Below are positions 36,863-45,157 of a stretch of 64,000 nucleotides of DNA, piece after piece (position 1 is the stretch's first letter; each line of letters starts with the position of its first letter). This stretch comes from JALSKU01 sp964556545 (GTDB lineage: Bacteria > Campylobacterota > Campylobacteria > Campylobacterales > JALSKU01): the NCBI GenBank assembly GCA_964556545.1, contig CAZKWE010000092.1, positions 1 through 64,000 of the forward strand. Reading direction: 5' to 3'. Below the pieces are notes generated by a model. That model was not told the DNA's origin and did no database searches. It saw only the letters and a list, made by a program, of their open reading frames with translations. The position numbers and the translations under genes were made by a program.

Positions 36863-37560
36863 TTTTTTTGCTCATCAAGCGACCAGACAAGATCATCATT
36901 TAACTCATCAAATCTTTTTATAAATTTTCCGAAATGATCTTTTTTAAAATTTTCAGCCTCTTTGAGTGTTTTAAAAGGTATAAGCTCATTCCCCATAGGT
37001 CCTAAAACATTACTCCAAAACACATAATATGCTTTTTTGGCATTTATACCCTTTTGAGTATAATAATCAGTTACAATTATTTTGGTAATACTTTTTCTAA
37101 ATTTTTTTATATCATATTTGCCATAGTCATCCGGATTGAAGTAAAATTTCATCATATCCTTTACACCGTCAAAACTAAAATGATGAATTTTGCCATCTTT
37201 TTTAAAATAAATCTGAGCCGCCCATCTTGGATACTTGTAAACAAGCATTCCGCAAACCGGACATTTTTCTCCTTTGTGGACAACTACTTTACCAAATTCT
37301 TTCGGTTTACCTGCTCTTTTGATATCCCAAAGATACAATGATACCGCCAACAACTGTTTTTTGGACAACCTTTTGCAAAGCTTTTTCTCTTTTATAGCTT
37401 TTTTGAGCATCTTGATATCTTCATAGTTTTTAACATTTATTGGTTTGCAAACTTTTTGATATATCTTTTTACCCATAGGATAATAAATAATCTTTTTTTG
37501 TGCATCTGTTATAGCAAAAAGAGAGCCAAACAATATCAATAATACAAGAATCTTTTTCAT
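36859..37560 (-). CDS. NosL-domain protein with CPVCGM copper motif
   Basis: 233 residues from the ATG at 37560, preceded by GGGGA. Signal peptide (about 1-19), a cytochrome-c-like spacer with no haem motif (QKVCKPINV, KKLCKRLSKKQL), then a NosL domain. That domain opens HKGEKCPVCGMLVYKYPRWAAQI and continues IHHFSFDGVKDMMKFYF and INAKKAYYVFWSNVLGPMG. CxxCGM is the Cu(I)-binding pattern. Larger than classical NosL. Similar in its C-terminal half to the 158-residue protein encoded just upstream, suggesting duplication. Confidence 0.78.
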   Translation of the reverse strand: MKKILVLLILFGSLFAITDAQKKIIYYPMGKKIYQKVCKPINVKNYEDIKMLKKAIKEKKLCKRLSKKQLLAVSLYLWDIKRAGKPKEFGKVVVHKGEKCPVCGMLVYKYPRWAAQIYFKKDGKIHHFSFDGVKDMMKFYFNPDDYGKYDIKKFRKSITKIIVTDYYTQKGINAKKAYYVFWSNVLGPMGNELIPFKTLKEAENFKKDHFGKFIKRFDELNDDLVWSLDEQKK

Positions 37561-37648
37561 ATTTTTCCCCAACAATATAATATATCAATATAGCAAAAAA
37601 GTGTTAAGTGTTTGTTAAAAAATGTTTATGATATATTTAAAAAATCAA

Positions 37649-38125
37649 TTACAGCATATCAAGATACTTAATCAATCCTTTTGAAATTCTTGAAAAAGGT
37701 AAAACCTTTGTTCCTCCGTATTTTACTTCAAACATTTTAAGAGTTGTTCTATCGCTAAAAGGTACCAAATCATCACCCTTCGGGCCTATTAGTCTGCTAC
37801 CAAAAACATAAAGAGCTTTTTTTGCATCTATTACTTTACCTGTTATATAATCCTGCACGACCATTTTTTTTATGTCTTTGGTAGTTTTTGCACCGTATTC
37901 GGTATAATACCACGGTCTATAGTAAAAATCCATCATACTTTTAACAGAACTAAAGTATGCCTTTTTACCATTTTTCAACTCAATCATACAGACTAAATTT
38001 CCATATTTGTTTACATTCCAATTAAACAATGGATCAAGTGCATTTTTGGGAACTTTCAATTCTCCTGCACTAAGTCCTGAAACCAAAAATCCAAAAAACA
38101 AAATGCTTAATATAACTTTTTTCAT
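37649..38125 (-). CDS. Degenerate NosL-like protein
   Basis: 158 residues. Signal peptide (1-20). The body matches the NosL-domain protein at 36859: KKAYFSSVKSMMDFYYRPW, KKMVVQDYITGKVIDAKKALYVFGSRLIGPKGDDLVPF. The metal motif is reduced to NLVCMIEL, with one Cys followed by Met and without the CxxC. An excellent GGAGGG precedes the ATG. It may have lost copper transfer and act as a binding or scaffold subunit. Confidence 0.7.
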   Translation of the reverse strand: MKKVILSILFFGFLVSGLSAGELKVPKNALDPLFNWNVNKYGNLVCMIELKNGKKAYFSSVKSMMDFYYRPWYYTEYGAKTTKDIKKMVVQDYITGKVIDAKKALYVFGSRLIGPKGDDLVPFSDRTTLKMFEVKYGGTKVLPFSRISKGLIKYLDML

Positions 38126-38173
38126 AAAATTCCCTCCAAATTTTTTATTTGTTTTTAAATATGGATACCCATA

Positions 38174-39001
38174 TTACAATATATCTTTTTTCTTAAATGA
38201 AATAAATCCAAAAAGAGCAAACAAAGCACCTATTATAACCGGATATGTTACTGCATAGGCTATAAAAGCCGTATGTCCGAAATTATCAAGCAAATAGTAA
38301 GCTACCGGGCCTATAACGGTAAGTTCGGGGTCAAATAGGCTTATAGCTCCTACTCTAAATACTTCCATCGGATTTAAAAGCGAGATAGATATGATAAGAT
38401 TATCCGAAATCCTGTCTTGAAGCATCAATCCTATAAGAGCTACATCTATAAAAGCCAGCATTACTATCCACACCACAAATGATGCCCCTATGGCCACATC
38501 ATGTGATTTTACAATAGATGATATAAAAAAAGCAATTCCGAGAAATGAAAATGAAAGTCCGAACAGTAAAGCCGAATACAGCATTAACATATTGTAAGGC
38601 AATGCTCCGCCTTTAAAAATTCCCCAAACAACCCCAAGAAATAAAGCGATAACAACAGGTAAAAAAACCGTTAAAAATCTGCCGAGCATTTTACCCCAAT
38701 AATAATCTTTTAACGATATGGGAAATGACAACATATACTCAAGTATATTACTCTCCTTATCACCTGCAATGGATTTGACGGTAGTAGTAAGTATAAAGAT
38801 AGGAAGTATGATTATAGTTACTTGCATATATATAAGAAGTATCCTGCTAAGTCCGCTAAATCCCATAACAACAGCATTTGTAATACCTGTTATAAAAAAT
38901 AAAGCCATCAGTCCGCCAAAAACTATACTATATATAAAAAACCATTTTGATTTTATAGACTCTTTTATATCAAGCTTTGCTACTAACAATAAATTTTTCA
39001 C
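38174..39001 (-). CDS. nosY: NosY, ABC permease of the Nos maturation system
   Basis: 275 residues, about six membrane segments. KLDIKESIKSKWFFIYSIVFGG at the N-terminus and TTTVKSIAGDKESNILEYMLSFP (about 82-104) are typical of NosY. It partners NosF and NosD in delivering a component needed for the CuZ centre of N2O reductase. Start is a GTG at 39001 behind AAGGGA. It lies 2 bases after nosL. Confidence 0.88.
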   Translation of the reverse strand: MKNLLLVAKLDIKESIKSKWFFIYSIVFGGLMALFFITGITNAVVMGFSGLSRILLIYMQVTIIILPIFILTTTVKSIAGDKESNILEYMLSFPISLKDYYWGKMLGRFLTVFLPVVIALFLGVVWGIFKGGALPYNMLMLYSALLFGLSFSFLGIAFFISSIVKSHDVAIGASFVVWIVMLAFIDVALIGLMLQDRISDNLIISISLLNPMEVFRVGAISLFDPELTVIGPVAYYLLDNFGHTAFIAYAVTYPVIIGALFALFGFISFKKKDIL

Positions 39002-39003
39002 CG

Positions 39004-39486
39004 TTATTTTCCCTTTTGTATTTTTTGCTGATTGAAATCTTCAACTTTATGTATAATCTTTTCAGCCTCTTTTAAAGTCAAAGGCTTTTCTCCTTTTGGC
39101 AATGTCTTTTTTGTAAAAGCGGCTATACCATAGGCCATAGGAGTTATCATATCATCTGTATATAAGGCTTTTCTTGCATCTATCCATTTTCCGGTTTTAG
39201 CATCTGTTATCCAGATAACAGCTTTATCCTTCCATGGTATTTTATTTTCATCCATCCACAAAACCGCACAACCTATATCATCAAAAAGATAATGCTTGCC
39301 TGTTTTGGGATTTACCACTTGTACTGCATATTTTCTCTCGCTGATAGCCATGTCACATCTTTGGCATATATCTCTATCCCAATGCATTTTTTGCGGTTTT
39401 AAATCTATCTTTTTATCGCACCCCGTAAGACCACCCATAAACAATAAAGACAAAAATACAAATATATACTTCTTCATTTGCATCAT
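39004..39486 (-). CDS. nosL: NosL, copper chaperone lipoprotein
   Basis: 160 residues. Lipobox GGLTGC (Cys23), then DICQRCDMAISERKYAVQV, the canonical NosL CxxCxM copper site (about 40-45). It continues HYLFDDIGCAVLWMDE and WIDARKALYTDDMITPMAYG. It delivers Cu(I) to apo-NosZ on the periplasmic side. Sits between nosF and nosY, as expected for this locus type. Confidence 0.92.
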   Translation of the reverse strand: MMQMKKYIFVFLSLLFMGGLTGCDKKIDLKPQKMHWDRDICQRCDMAISERKYAVQVVNPKTGKHYLFDDIGCAVLWMDENKIPWKDKAVIWITDAKTGKWIDARKALYTDDMITPMAYGIAAFTKKTLPKGEKPLTLKEAEKIIHKVEDFNQQKIQKGK

Positions 39487-39487
39487 C

Positions 39488-40135
39488 TTAAGATTCTATC
39501 TTTTTATCTTCCGTAACTTTTCCAATATCAAGATATACAAGTCTGTTTGTAAGTCCTTTTAAATCTTCCAAACGATGAGTTACGTAGATAACCGAACTTT
39601 TTTTATCAAGCTTTGTTAAAAGTTTGGCAAAATTTTCCCTGCCTTTAGGATCAAGATTGGCAGTTGGCTCATCAAATATATAAAGTTCACTTTTTCTTGC
39701 CAGTGCAATCGCAATAAGCAGTTTTTGCTTCATTCCGCCAGAGAGTTTGAAAAACGGCTTTTTCATATTTTTTACAATATCCAATTCCATATCAACAGCT
39801 TCTTGCACAATCTTCTCTTTTGATACTTCTGAAGTTGTACATATATAGCCTATAAGATCCTCAACACTTATCTTTATGGGAGGAGGAAGTTGAGGGATAA
39901 AACTTATCTTTTTCAAGATATCCACTCTCTGCTTTACGGGATCTTTCCCGTCAACTTCTATACTGCCCTGATTTAATTTATAATACCCCAAAATTGCCCT
40001 TATAAGAGTTGTTTTACCGGCACCGTTGGGACCAAGCATTGCTATCTTGTCACCCTCCTTGATACTTAGGGTTATATTATCAAGGACATTAACTTCACCA
40101 AAATTTTTAATCACATTTTTTATATCTATGGTCAT
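39488..40135 (-). CDS. nosF: NosF, ABC ATPase of the Nos maturation system
   Basis: 215 residues. Walker A GPNGAGKTT (about 35-43), signature LSGGMKQK (about 128-135), Walker B LYIFDEPTANLDP. It drives the NosDFY machine. Overlaps nosH by 4 bases and precedes nosL by 1 base. Confidence 0.92.
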   Translation of the reverse strand: MTIDIKNVIKNFGEVNVLDNITLSIKEGDKIAMLGPNGAGKTTLIRAILGYYKLNQGSIEVDGKDPVKQRVDILKKISFIPQLPPPIKISVEDLIGYICTTSEVSKEKIVQEAVDMELDIVKNMKKPFFKLSGGMKQKLLIAIALARKSELYIFDEPTANLDPKGRENFAKLLTKLDKKSSVIYVTHRLEDLKGLTNRLVYLDIGKVTEDKKIES

Positions 40136-41043
40136 ACGAGATTCTTTAACCTAAATTGAAAGTTGTAGGCATCAGTATGGCACACATCAAAACATCTACC
40201 GCACATTATACAATCACCGTTTACGACCATCTGTTTTGTTATACCCTTTTCTCGTCTTTCTCTGTCATGTTTTGGTTTTGTAAATTCTAACACATGCTCT
40301 TCCGGACAAACTTGCAGACATGCACCACAGTGATCGCATTTGTCATTATCCCATTGAACTTTTGTCGCGCTGACCCAACCTACAAGGTTGTATGTTGTTC
40401 CTACCGGACAAATGTATTTACACCATGCTCTTCTTGAAACAAAAATTTCAAACAAAAGGATAACCACAACCCAAACGATTGCAAGGCTCCACCCGTAAAC
40501 GATAAATCTGCTAAGTATTCCTATGGGATTTATGACTTCAAAAACAAGGTATCCGTCAATTGCCGCAGCTATAAGAAATACTGCCCAAAAGAAAAATCTA
40601 ACTCTCGGATCAAATTTTCTCTCTTTAATAATTTTTTTTCTGACGAGCATCAAATGAATATGTTCTCCAATTTCACTTAAAAATCCATACGGACACACCC
40701 AGCCACAGTATGCTTTACCGCCGACTAATAGATAAAAAACCAACAGTGTACTGGTACCTATAATGACATTGGTATGAACATGGTGTTCTGCAGCAAATAT
40801 TTCAAGCCCTGTAAAAAGGTCTATCAGGTGAAAACCCAAAAGTCTTGAACCGTTTAGTGTTCCCTCAAGTACTTGTACATCAGCATTGAACGATAGAAAA
40901 AAGAAAAGATTTATGATAATGACACTAAGCCATCTCCAAGCTCTCCATGTAAGCCTTGTTTTGCCGTTTTTATTTTTTTCTATCAAAGTTGAAAGCAAGG
41001 AAGCTCTTACAAGCTCCCTTCCACTATCATGATATCTATCCAT
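40132..41043 (-). CDS. nosH: NosH, NapH-like quinol-oxidising iron-sulfur membrane protein
   Basis: 303 residues. About four to five membrane segments with two polyferredoxin motifs CGWVCPYG and WCKYICPVG (NapH/NosR type), followed by two [4Fe-4S] sites CDHCGACLQVCP and CIMCGRCFDVC in the cytoplasmic tail. With NosG it is thought to pass electrons from menaquinol to the periplasmic cytochromes NosC1/C2 and on to NosZ. Follows nosC2 by 11 bases. Confidence 0.92.
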   Translation of the reverse strand: MDRYHDSGRELVRASLLSTLIEKNKNGKTRLTWRAWRWLSVIIINLFFFLSFNADVQVLEGTLNGSRLLGFHLIDLFTGLEIFAAEHHVHTNVIIGTSTLLVFYLLVGGKAYCGWVCPYGFLSEIGEHIHLMLVRKKIIKERKFDPRVRFFFWAVFLIAAAIDGYLVFEVINPIGILSRFIVYGWSLAIVWVVVILLFEIFVSRRAWCKYICPVGTTYNLVGWVSATKVQWDNDKCDHCGACLQVCPEEHVLEFTKPKHDRERREKGITKQMVVNGDCIMCGRCFDVCHTDAYNFQFRLKNLV

Positions 41044-41054
41044 AGGTTTTACCT

Positions 41055-41591
41055 TTATTGATTATTGTATTTATCCCATTTCTCTTTAAAAGTCGAAATT
41101 TCAGTAGCTAATTTATCCAATGTTGCATCATCCATTTTTTGTAAAAGTCCATACATAACATAATTTCTTCTTTTACCTGTTTTAAAGTCATGTAATTGTT
41201 TTAAAATAAATTCTTTGGACTTACCCACAAGATTCGGTCCTATAATACCCCTGCCGTTTACACCATGACAAGAAGAACAATTTTGTTTATAAAGTCTACT
41301 TACTTTAAATGCCGCAATATTGCCTGCTTTATTTTTTAAAGCTTGAAGTTTTTTATCTAACTCTTTATTTTTGTTTTCCAACTGTTTTTTGGCTTCTGCA
41401 GCATTATCCACACTGTTTTGCACCTCTTTTTTTGCAACTACAGGTTTGTTAAGATGCACCTTTATCTCAGAAGATTTTATAATCCTGTGAATAGTTTGAA
41501 GCTTGTGAACTTGCTTGTCAAGTGAATACATATAATATGAAGCCCATAAAGCCAATATTGTTGCAATCGCCGCTATGATATGTTTTATCAT
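41055..41591 (-). CDS. nosC2: NosC2, membrane-anchored monohaem cytochrome c
   Basis: 178 residues. N-terminal membrane anchor (about 3-22), a coiled-coil stretch (about 60-95, AEAKKQLENKNKELDKKLQ), then a class I cytochrome c with CSSCHG (about 109-114) and a downstream methionine in YGLLQKMDD as likely sixth ligand. Carries electrons from NosGH to NosZ. Overlaps nosC1 by 4 bases, and the two haem domains look like duplicates. Confidence 0.9.
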   Translation of the reverse strand: MIKHIIAAIATILALWASYYMYSLDKQVHKLQTIHRIIKSSEIKVHLNKPVVAKKEVQNSVDNAAEAKKQLENKNKELDKKLQALKNKAGNIAAFKVSRLYKQNCSSCHGVNGRGIIGPNLVGKSKEFILKQLHDFKTGKRRNYVMYGLLQKMDDATLDKLATEISTFKEKWDKYNNQ

Positions 41592-42187
41592 TTTCCATTC
41601 CTTAATTTTAGTAATTTTGCATTGAAGTCAGCTATCTCATTAGCGATAGCTTTTAGTTTTGCATCATCCATTTGTGATACAAGACCTTTCATAAGTACAT
41701 TTTTTCTTTTGCCGGATTTAAAGTCCATCAATCTGCCATATACAAAATCCCCGCTCTTTCCAAGCAAGGACGGCCCTATGATACCGTTACCGTAATCATC
41801 ATGACAGGCAGAGCAGTGAACTATAAAATCATGGCTTAATTTATTTACCATAAGATTTATCTTTATCCTTTCATAAGGAGATCTGACATGCAAATATGCA
41901 TCTATGGTCGTTCTTTGCTGTTTAGTATCTTCTTGATACTTTTCAATTGCCTTAGCCTCTTTTGATTTATCCTCTTCATTATAAGAGTAGTAATATTGAC
42001 CTCCGTTTTGTTTTGAAATCTCTTTTGATTTATCCTCTTTTTTAACTGCATTTTTAGTAACTTTAATACCCGAGATATTGGTTACTACTTGATGATTGTC
42101 GGCTTTTTCTTCTTTCTTTTTTTCTCCGCATCCGCTTAAAAATACAATACTTGCCAAAGATAAAGCAATTAATCCTGTCTTATGCAT
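41588..42187 (-). CDS. nosC1: NosC1, lipoprotein monohaem cytochrome c
   Basis: 199 residues from the ATG at 42187 (MHKTGLIALS). The longer frame to 42244 would put a hydrophilic stretch before the signal peptide. Lipobox VFLSGC anchors it. Haem motif CSACHD, then GNGIIGPSLLGKSGDFVYGRL and KGLVSQMDD with the likely Met ligand. A charged linker precedes the haem domain. Electron carrier of the N2O respiratory chain. Confidence 0.9.
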   Translation of the reverse strand: MHKTGLIALSLASIVFLSGCGEKKKEEKADNHQVVTNISGIKVTKNAVKKEDKSKEISKQNGGQYYYSYNEEDKSKEAKAIEKYQEDTKQQRTTIDAYLHVRSPYERIKINLMVNKLSHDFIVHCSACHDDYGNGIIGPSLLGKSGDFVYGRLMDFKSGKRKNVLMKGLVSQMDDAKLKAIANEIADFNAKLLKLRNGK

Positions 42188-42971
42188 TTTTGCTCTCCCC
42201 GTATATTTGTTTATATGTAGCTCTTGGTACGATTTCAAGCACATTGGTAGGACAAAGCTCTACACAAGCTCCACACCCGACACATGCTTCTCTTATTTGA
42301 GGTAATTTGCCGGTTTTATGATCGACCATACCTATAGCTAAAGAAGGATCCGGTATAAAAGGACACATGTCTGCACATATCGTACACTCCTCTCCTTCAA
42401 ATTTTTCAAGTTTTTTAAGTACCTTTTTTTGAAGTACATATTTTTCAGGATCATTTGGATTGTCTATAACCTTTTTATTTTCTCTCTCCTCTTTGGTGAG
42501 AATTTTGGTATGATCGTAAATTCTGTCTATTGCACTTCTTGGAACTTTTTCATTTTTTTGTGCAAGACAGGCATTTGGTCTTTTAACTATGGCTACACCC
42601 ATATGAACTTTATCTATACTGTCACTTTCATGATCAAGAGCACCTGTAGGACATGCCAATATACAAGGAAATGCTTTGCATAGGTAGCAACCTCTATCCC
42701 TGGGAATGATAAATGCAGTTCCCAAGCCGGCTTTTCCTTCCACATCTTCAAGTTTTATACAGTCATAAGGACAAACCTGCAGACACTGTCCGCACTTGAT
42801 ACAAAGAGATAGATAGTTTTTCTCCGGAACCGCTCCCGGAGGTCTTAATCTCTTCTCTTTTGGCTTAAAATCAGGTGCTACGGCAATTCCGCCGGCAGCA
42901 ACAACTCCAAGTATTCCCAGGCTTGTAGCCTTTTTTATAAAATCTCTTCTTTTCTTTTCTTCTGGTGTCAT
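42180..42971 (-). CDS. nosG: NosG, NapG-like periplasmic ferredoxin
   Basis: 263 residues. A Tat signal with KRRDFIKKATSLG (about 7-19) sends the folded protein out. Four [4Fe-4S] cysteine groups follow: CIKCGQCLQVCPYDC, CYLCKAFPCILACP, CTICADMCPF and CVGCGACVELCP. It works with NosH in menaquinol oxidation. Overlaps nosD by 4 bases and nosC1 by 8. Confidence 0.93.
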   Translation of the reverse strand: MTPEEKKRRDFIKKATSLGILGVVAAGGIAVAPDFKPKEKRLRPPGAVPEKNYLSLCIKCGQCLQVCPYDCIKLEDVEGKAGLGTAFIIPRDRGCYLCKAFPCILACPTGALDHESDSIDKVHMGVAIVKRPNACLAQKNEKVPRSAIDRIYDHTKILTKEERENKKVIDNPNDPEKYVLQKKVLKKLEKFEGEECTICADMCPFIPDPSLAIGMVDHKTGKLPQIREACVGCGACVELCPTNVLEIVPRATYKQIYGESKNA

Positions 42972-44215
42972 AGTATTTTACTCTCTTCCATAATAGGGTG
43001 TTTATCTTCCAACAATTTAACCGGCTCGGATATAGGAGCCAATTTTGCTATAAAGTTCAGTATGGATATTACCGGAGATCCATAAAAAAACCTTATATTT
43101 GGATTTAAAAGCCAAACTTTATCCGCATACTGATAGTATATATAAGGATTATCCCCTATACCATCACCATTTTTGTCAAAACCTTCATAATCATCCCAAT
43201 AGTTTCCATCCCATAAATTTTGAGTTACTTTTCTATTGAAAGAATCATTTACAATATTATCCATGTTGCCTTTTATTATATTTTTTTTAAATATATTAGC
43301 GATACTCAAAGAGTGGAACTTTACCGCAATAGAATTATACAACAATCTGTTATTTTCTATATAGTTATGTGTTCCGGGCTCAAAAGGTGACCTGTCTATA
43401 AAAAATCCTCTTGAACAATATATAATAGTATTATCTTTTATAGTAAAATTCGAACTGTCTTTCAATCCTATCCCAAGTCCTGTGGTTCCCATAGAATTTT
43501 CTATCAGATTTCCGTATGCTTCACTGTCTTTGGAATACATAAAGTAAATCCCTACGGAGTTATGCTTATAAACATTATCTTTTACTATATTTTTACCCGC
43601 ATACATAAAATGTAAAGAGTATCTTCCGTATTCGCCTCTGTTTTTTTCTATCAAATTCCCATGACTGTACCAAACGACAAAATCTCTTGATTTGTACAGA
43701 TAATTGCCTCTTAAGATATTGTCATTACTGTACCAAAGTCTTACTCCGTCTCCTCTAAGTCCAAGAGAAAACTTTTTGGAAGTAATATAATTATCCAATA
43801 TCCTGGAATTGCTTACCATTTGAAGGTCGATTCCAAACAGACAATCCAATATTCGATTGTTTTTAATCAAAACATTTCTTATCAAAGTATCGTTTGAGCC
43901 ATGTGCATTTTTAACCGATATGCCGGCATCTACTCTTTCATGCTCCTTTCCGCTGTGCCTTATTGTTAAATTTTCAATAGTCACATTTGAGCTTTTTATA
44001 GATATAACAGTACCTTTCCCGTCACCTTCTATTATTGCTTTTTGATTCTTTCCGTCAATAATTATAGGTTTGTTTATAACTATATTACCCTTGTATATAC
44101 CTGCCGGCAATTCAAGTTTTGAACCTGGCTTTGCATTATTTATAGCTTCTTGCAATACATTTTTTGCCAATAATTCAAGTGACAACAACATAAGAGCAAT
44201 AACTATATTTTTCAA
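42968..44215 (-). CDS. nosD: NosD, periplasmic maturation protein
   Basis: 415 residues. Signal peptide (1-17), then a right-handed parallel beta-helix of CASH repeats. Examples are VTIENLTIRHSG (about 74-85), repeated N-x-I-x-x-N coils such as ILDNYITSKK, and YSNDNILRGNYLYKS. Near the end NLWDGNYWDDYEGFDKNGDGIGD is a NosD hallmark. It receives copper from NosL and passes it to NosZ with NosFY. Starts 1 base after nosB. Confidence 0.93.
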   Translation of the reverse strand: MKNIVIALMLLSLELLAKNVLQEAINNAKPGSKLELPAGIYKGNIVINKPIIIDGKNQKAIIEGDGKGTVISIKSSNVTIENLTIRHSGKEHERVDAGISVKNAHGSNDTLIRNVLIKNNRILDCLFGIDLQMVSNSRILDNYITSKKFSLGLRGDGVRLWYSNDNILRGNYLYKSRDFVVWYSHGNLIEKNRGEYGRYSLHFMYAGKNIVKDNVYKHNSVGIYFMYSKDSEAYGNLIENSMGTTGLGIGLKDSSNFTIKDNTIIYCSRGFFIDRSPFEPGTHNYIENNRLLYNSIAVKFHSLSIANIFKKNIIKGNMDNIVNDSFNRKVTQNLWDGNYWDDYEGFDKNGDGIGDNPYIYYQYADKVWLLNPNIRFFYGSPVISILNFIAKLAPISEPVKLLEDKHPIMEESKIL

Positions 44216-44216
44216 T

Positions 44217-45020
44217 TTATGCCTCTTGTTTTTCAGCTTTGATTCTTGATATTATAGCCAACAGTGAAAGAAGGCTTATACCTATAAGCACCCAAAAACC
44301 CCATGTAGGATATGAATGTGTTGTAAACTGGGCAACTTTACCATCACCAAAAACCGTAGGAGTAAACGGTTTTATTTTAAAGGCTCCCCATGCATGCATA
44401 TGATGACCGAACCAATAAAGCCAATATGCATAAAATCCCAAAAATATAACTGGCAATGCAACAGGTATAAACATCAGTATGTTCAATATCTTGCTATCAT
44501 AAAGTATAAAATATACCAAAAGCAGTGATAAAAATACCAAAGCATAAGGAGCTATCATTCTAAGATAAGGTGCTCCTCTTTTCATAGGATCCATACCTAT
44601 AAAGTGATTGATAGTATTCATCTCATGAACATCTCCGCTAAATCCGTCAAAATGATAATATACGGGAATTCCCTCGGGAAATGCCTCTTTAGGATAGTTT
44701 GGAGCTTCAAGTGCAACATACCATATAGGAGCTGTTACTACATTCAACTCTGCATCATTTTTTATCATGTTCATCAAATGAACTTCACCTGTTTTCTTAA
44801 GGTCCTCTTTTACTGCATCAGGTGCATTGGGACTTACATATCTTCCTTTTTGGTAAAAATTCCATGTTTTTGCCATCATAGGTGTTATCTTATTTACTTG
44901 GTCAGTTTCAACCAAGTCTTGAATATTGTGTGTCAAAACTGCTGGTATAACAAACCAATACAGCAACATACCAAGAGCGATAAGTGCAAAAATCCTTGAT
45001 TTGAGAAGGGTTTTGTTCAT
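44217..45020 (-). CDS. nosB: NosB, nos-specific membrane protein
   Basis: 267 residues from the ATG at 45020 (MNKTLLKSR), preceded by AGGAAAC. A longer frame to 45059 would start upstream of the -10 box of its own promoter, so it is rejected. About six membrane segments with a periplasmic loop (about 30-140), and HHMHAWGAFKIKPFTPTVFGDG late in the chain. NosB is found with clade II nos loci such as Wolinella; its role is unknown but it is next to nosZ in nearly all. Confidence 0.82.
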   Translation of the reverse strand: MNKTLLKSRIFALIALGMLLYWFVIPAVLTHNIQDLVETDQVNKITPMMAKTWNFYQKGRYVSPNAPDAVKEDLKKTGEVHLMNMIKNDAELNVVTAPIWYVALEAPNYPKEAFPEGIPVYYHFDGFSGDVHEMNTINHFIGMDPMKRGAPYLRMIAPYALVFLSLLLVYFILYDSKILNILMFIPVALPVIFLGFYAYWLYWFGHHMHAWGAFKIKPFTPTVFGDGKVAQFTTHSYPTWGFWVLIGISLLSLLAIISRIKAEKQEA

Positions 45021-45049
45021 CTTAGTTTCCTTTATAAAATTTGAAAAGT

Positions 45050-45091
45050 ATTCTATCATAATATTATTTATTCTTTATTGATATTCATCAA
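45050..45091 (-). promoter_or_regulatory. FNR/CRP-type class II promoter of nosB
   Basis: On the minus strand TTGAT-GAAT-ATCAA (45078-45091), then 22 bases, then TAGAAT (45050-45055). The spacing puts the operator centre at -41.5, the class II activator position. Same layout as before nosZ, and both share downstream similarity (ATCAAGTCATAAA on the plus strand). Confidence 0.75.
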
Positions 45092-45124
45092 GTCATAAAA
45101 GTGTATATTTAAGTAAATTATAAG

Positions 45125-45153
45125 ATTACACTCCGCAGTCTGCGGAGTGTAAT
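45125..45153 (-). terminator. Hairpin between nosZ and nosB
   Basis: A perfect 13-bp stem (ATTACACTCCGCA with TGCGGAGTGTAAT) and 3-base loop, 4 bases after the nosZ stop codon. It is followed by CTTATAATTT rather than a full T run, so it may be a partial terminator or an mRNA stabiliser that raises nosZ over the rest. Confidence 0.65.
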
Positions 45154-45157
45154 TATT

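Noticed and set aside
38155..38178. Hairpin ATATGG...CCATAT between nosY and the NosL-like gene
   Set aside because: Only a 6-bp AT-rich stem without a T run; too weak to call a terminator.
44217..45059. Longer nosB start at 45059
   Set aside because: That ATG lies upstream of the -10 box (45050-45055) of the FNR-type promoter, so it would not be on the transcript; the ATG at 45020 has a good ribosome binding site.
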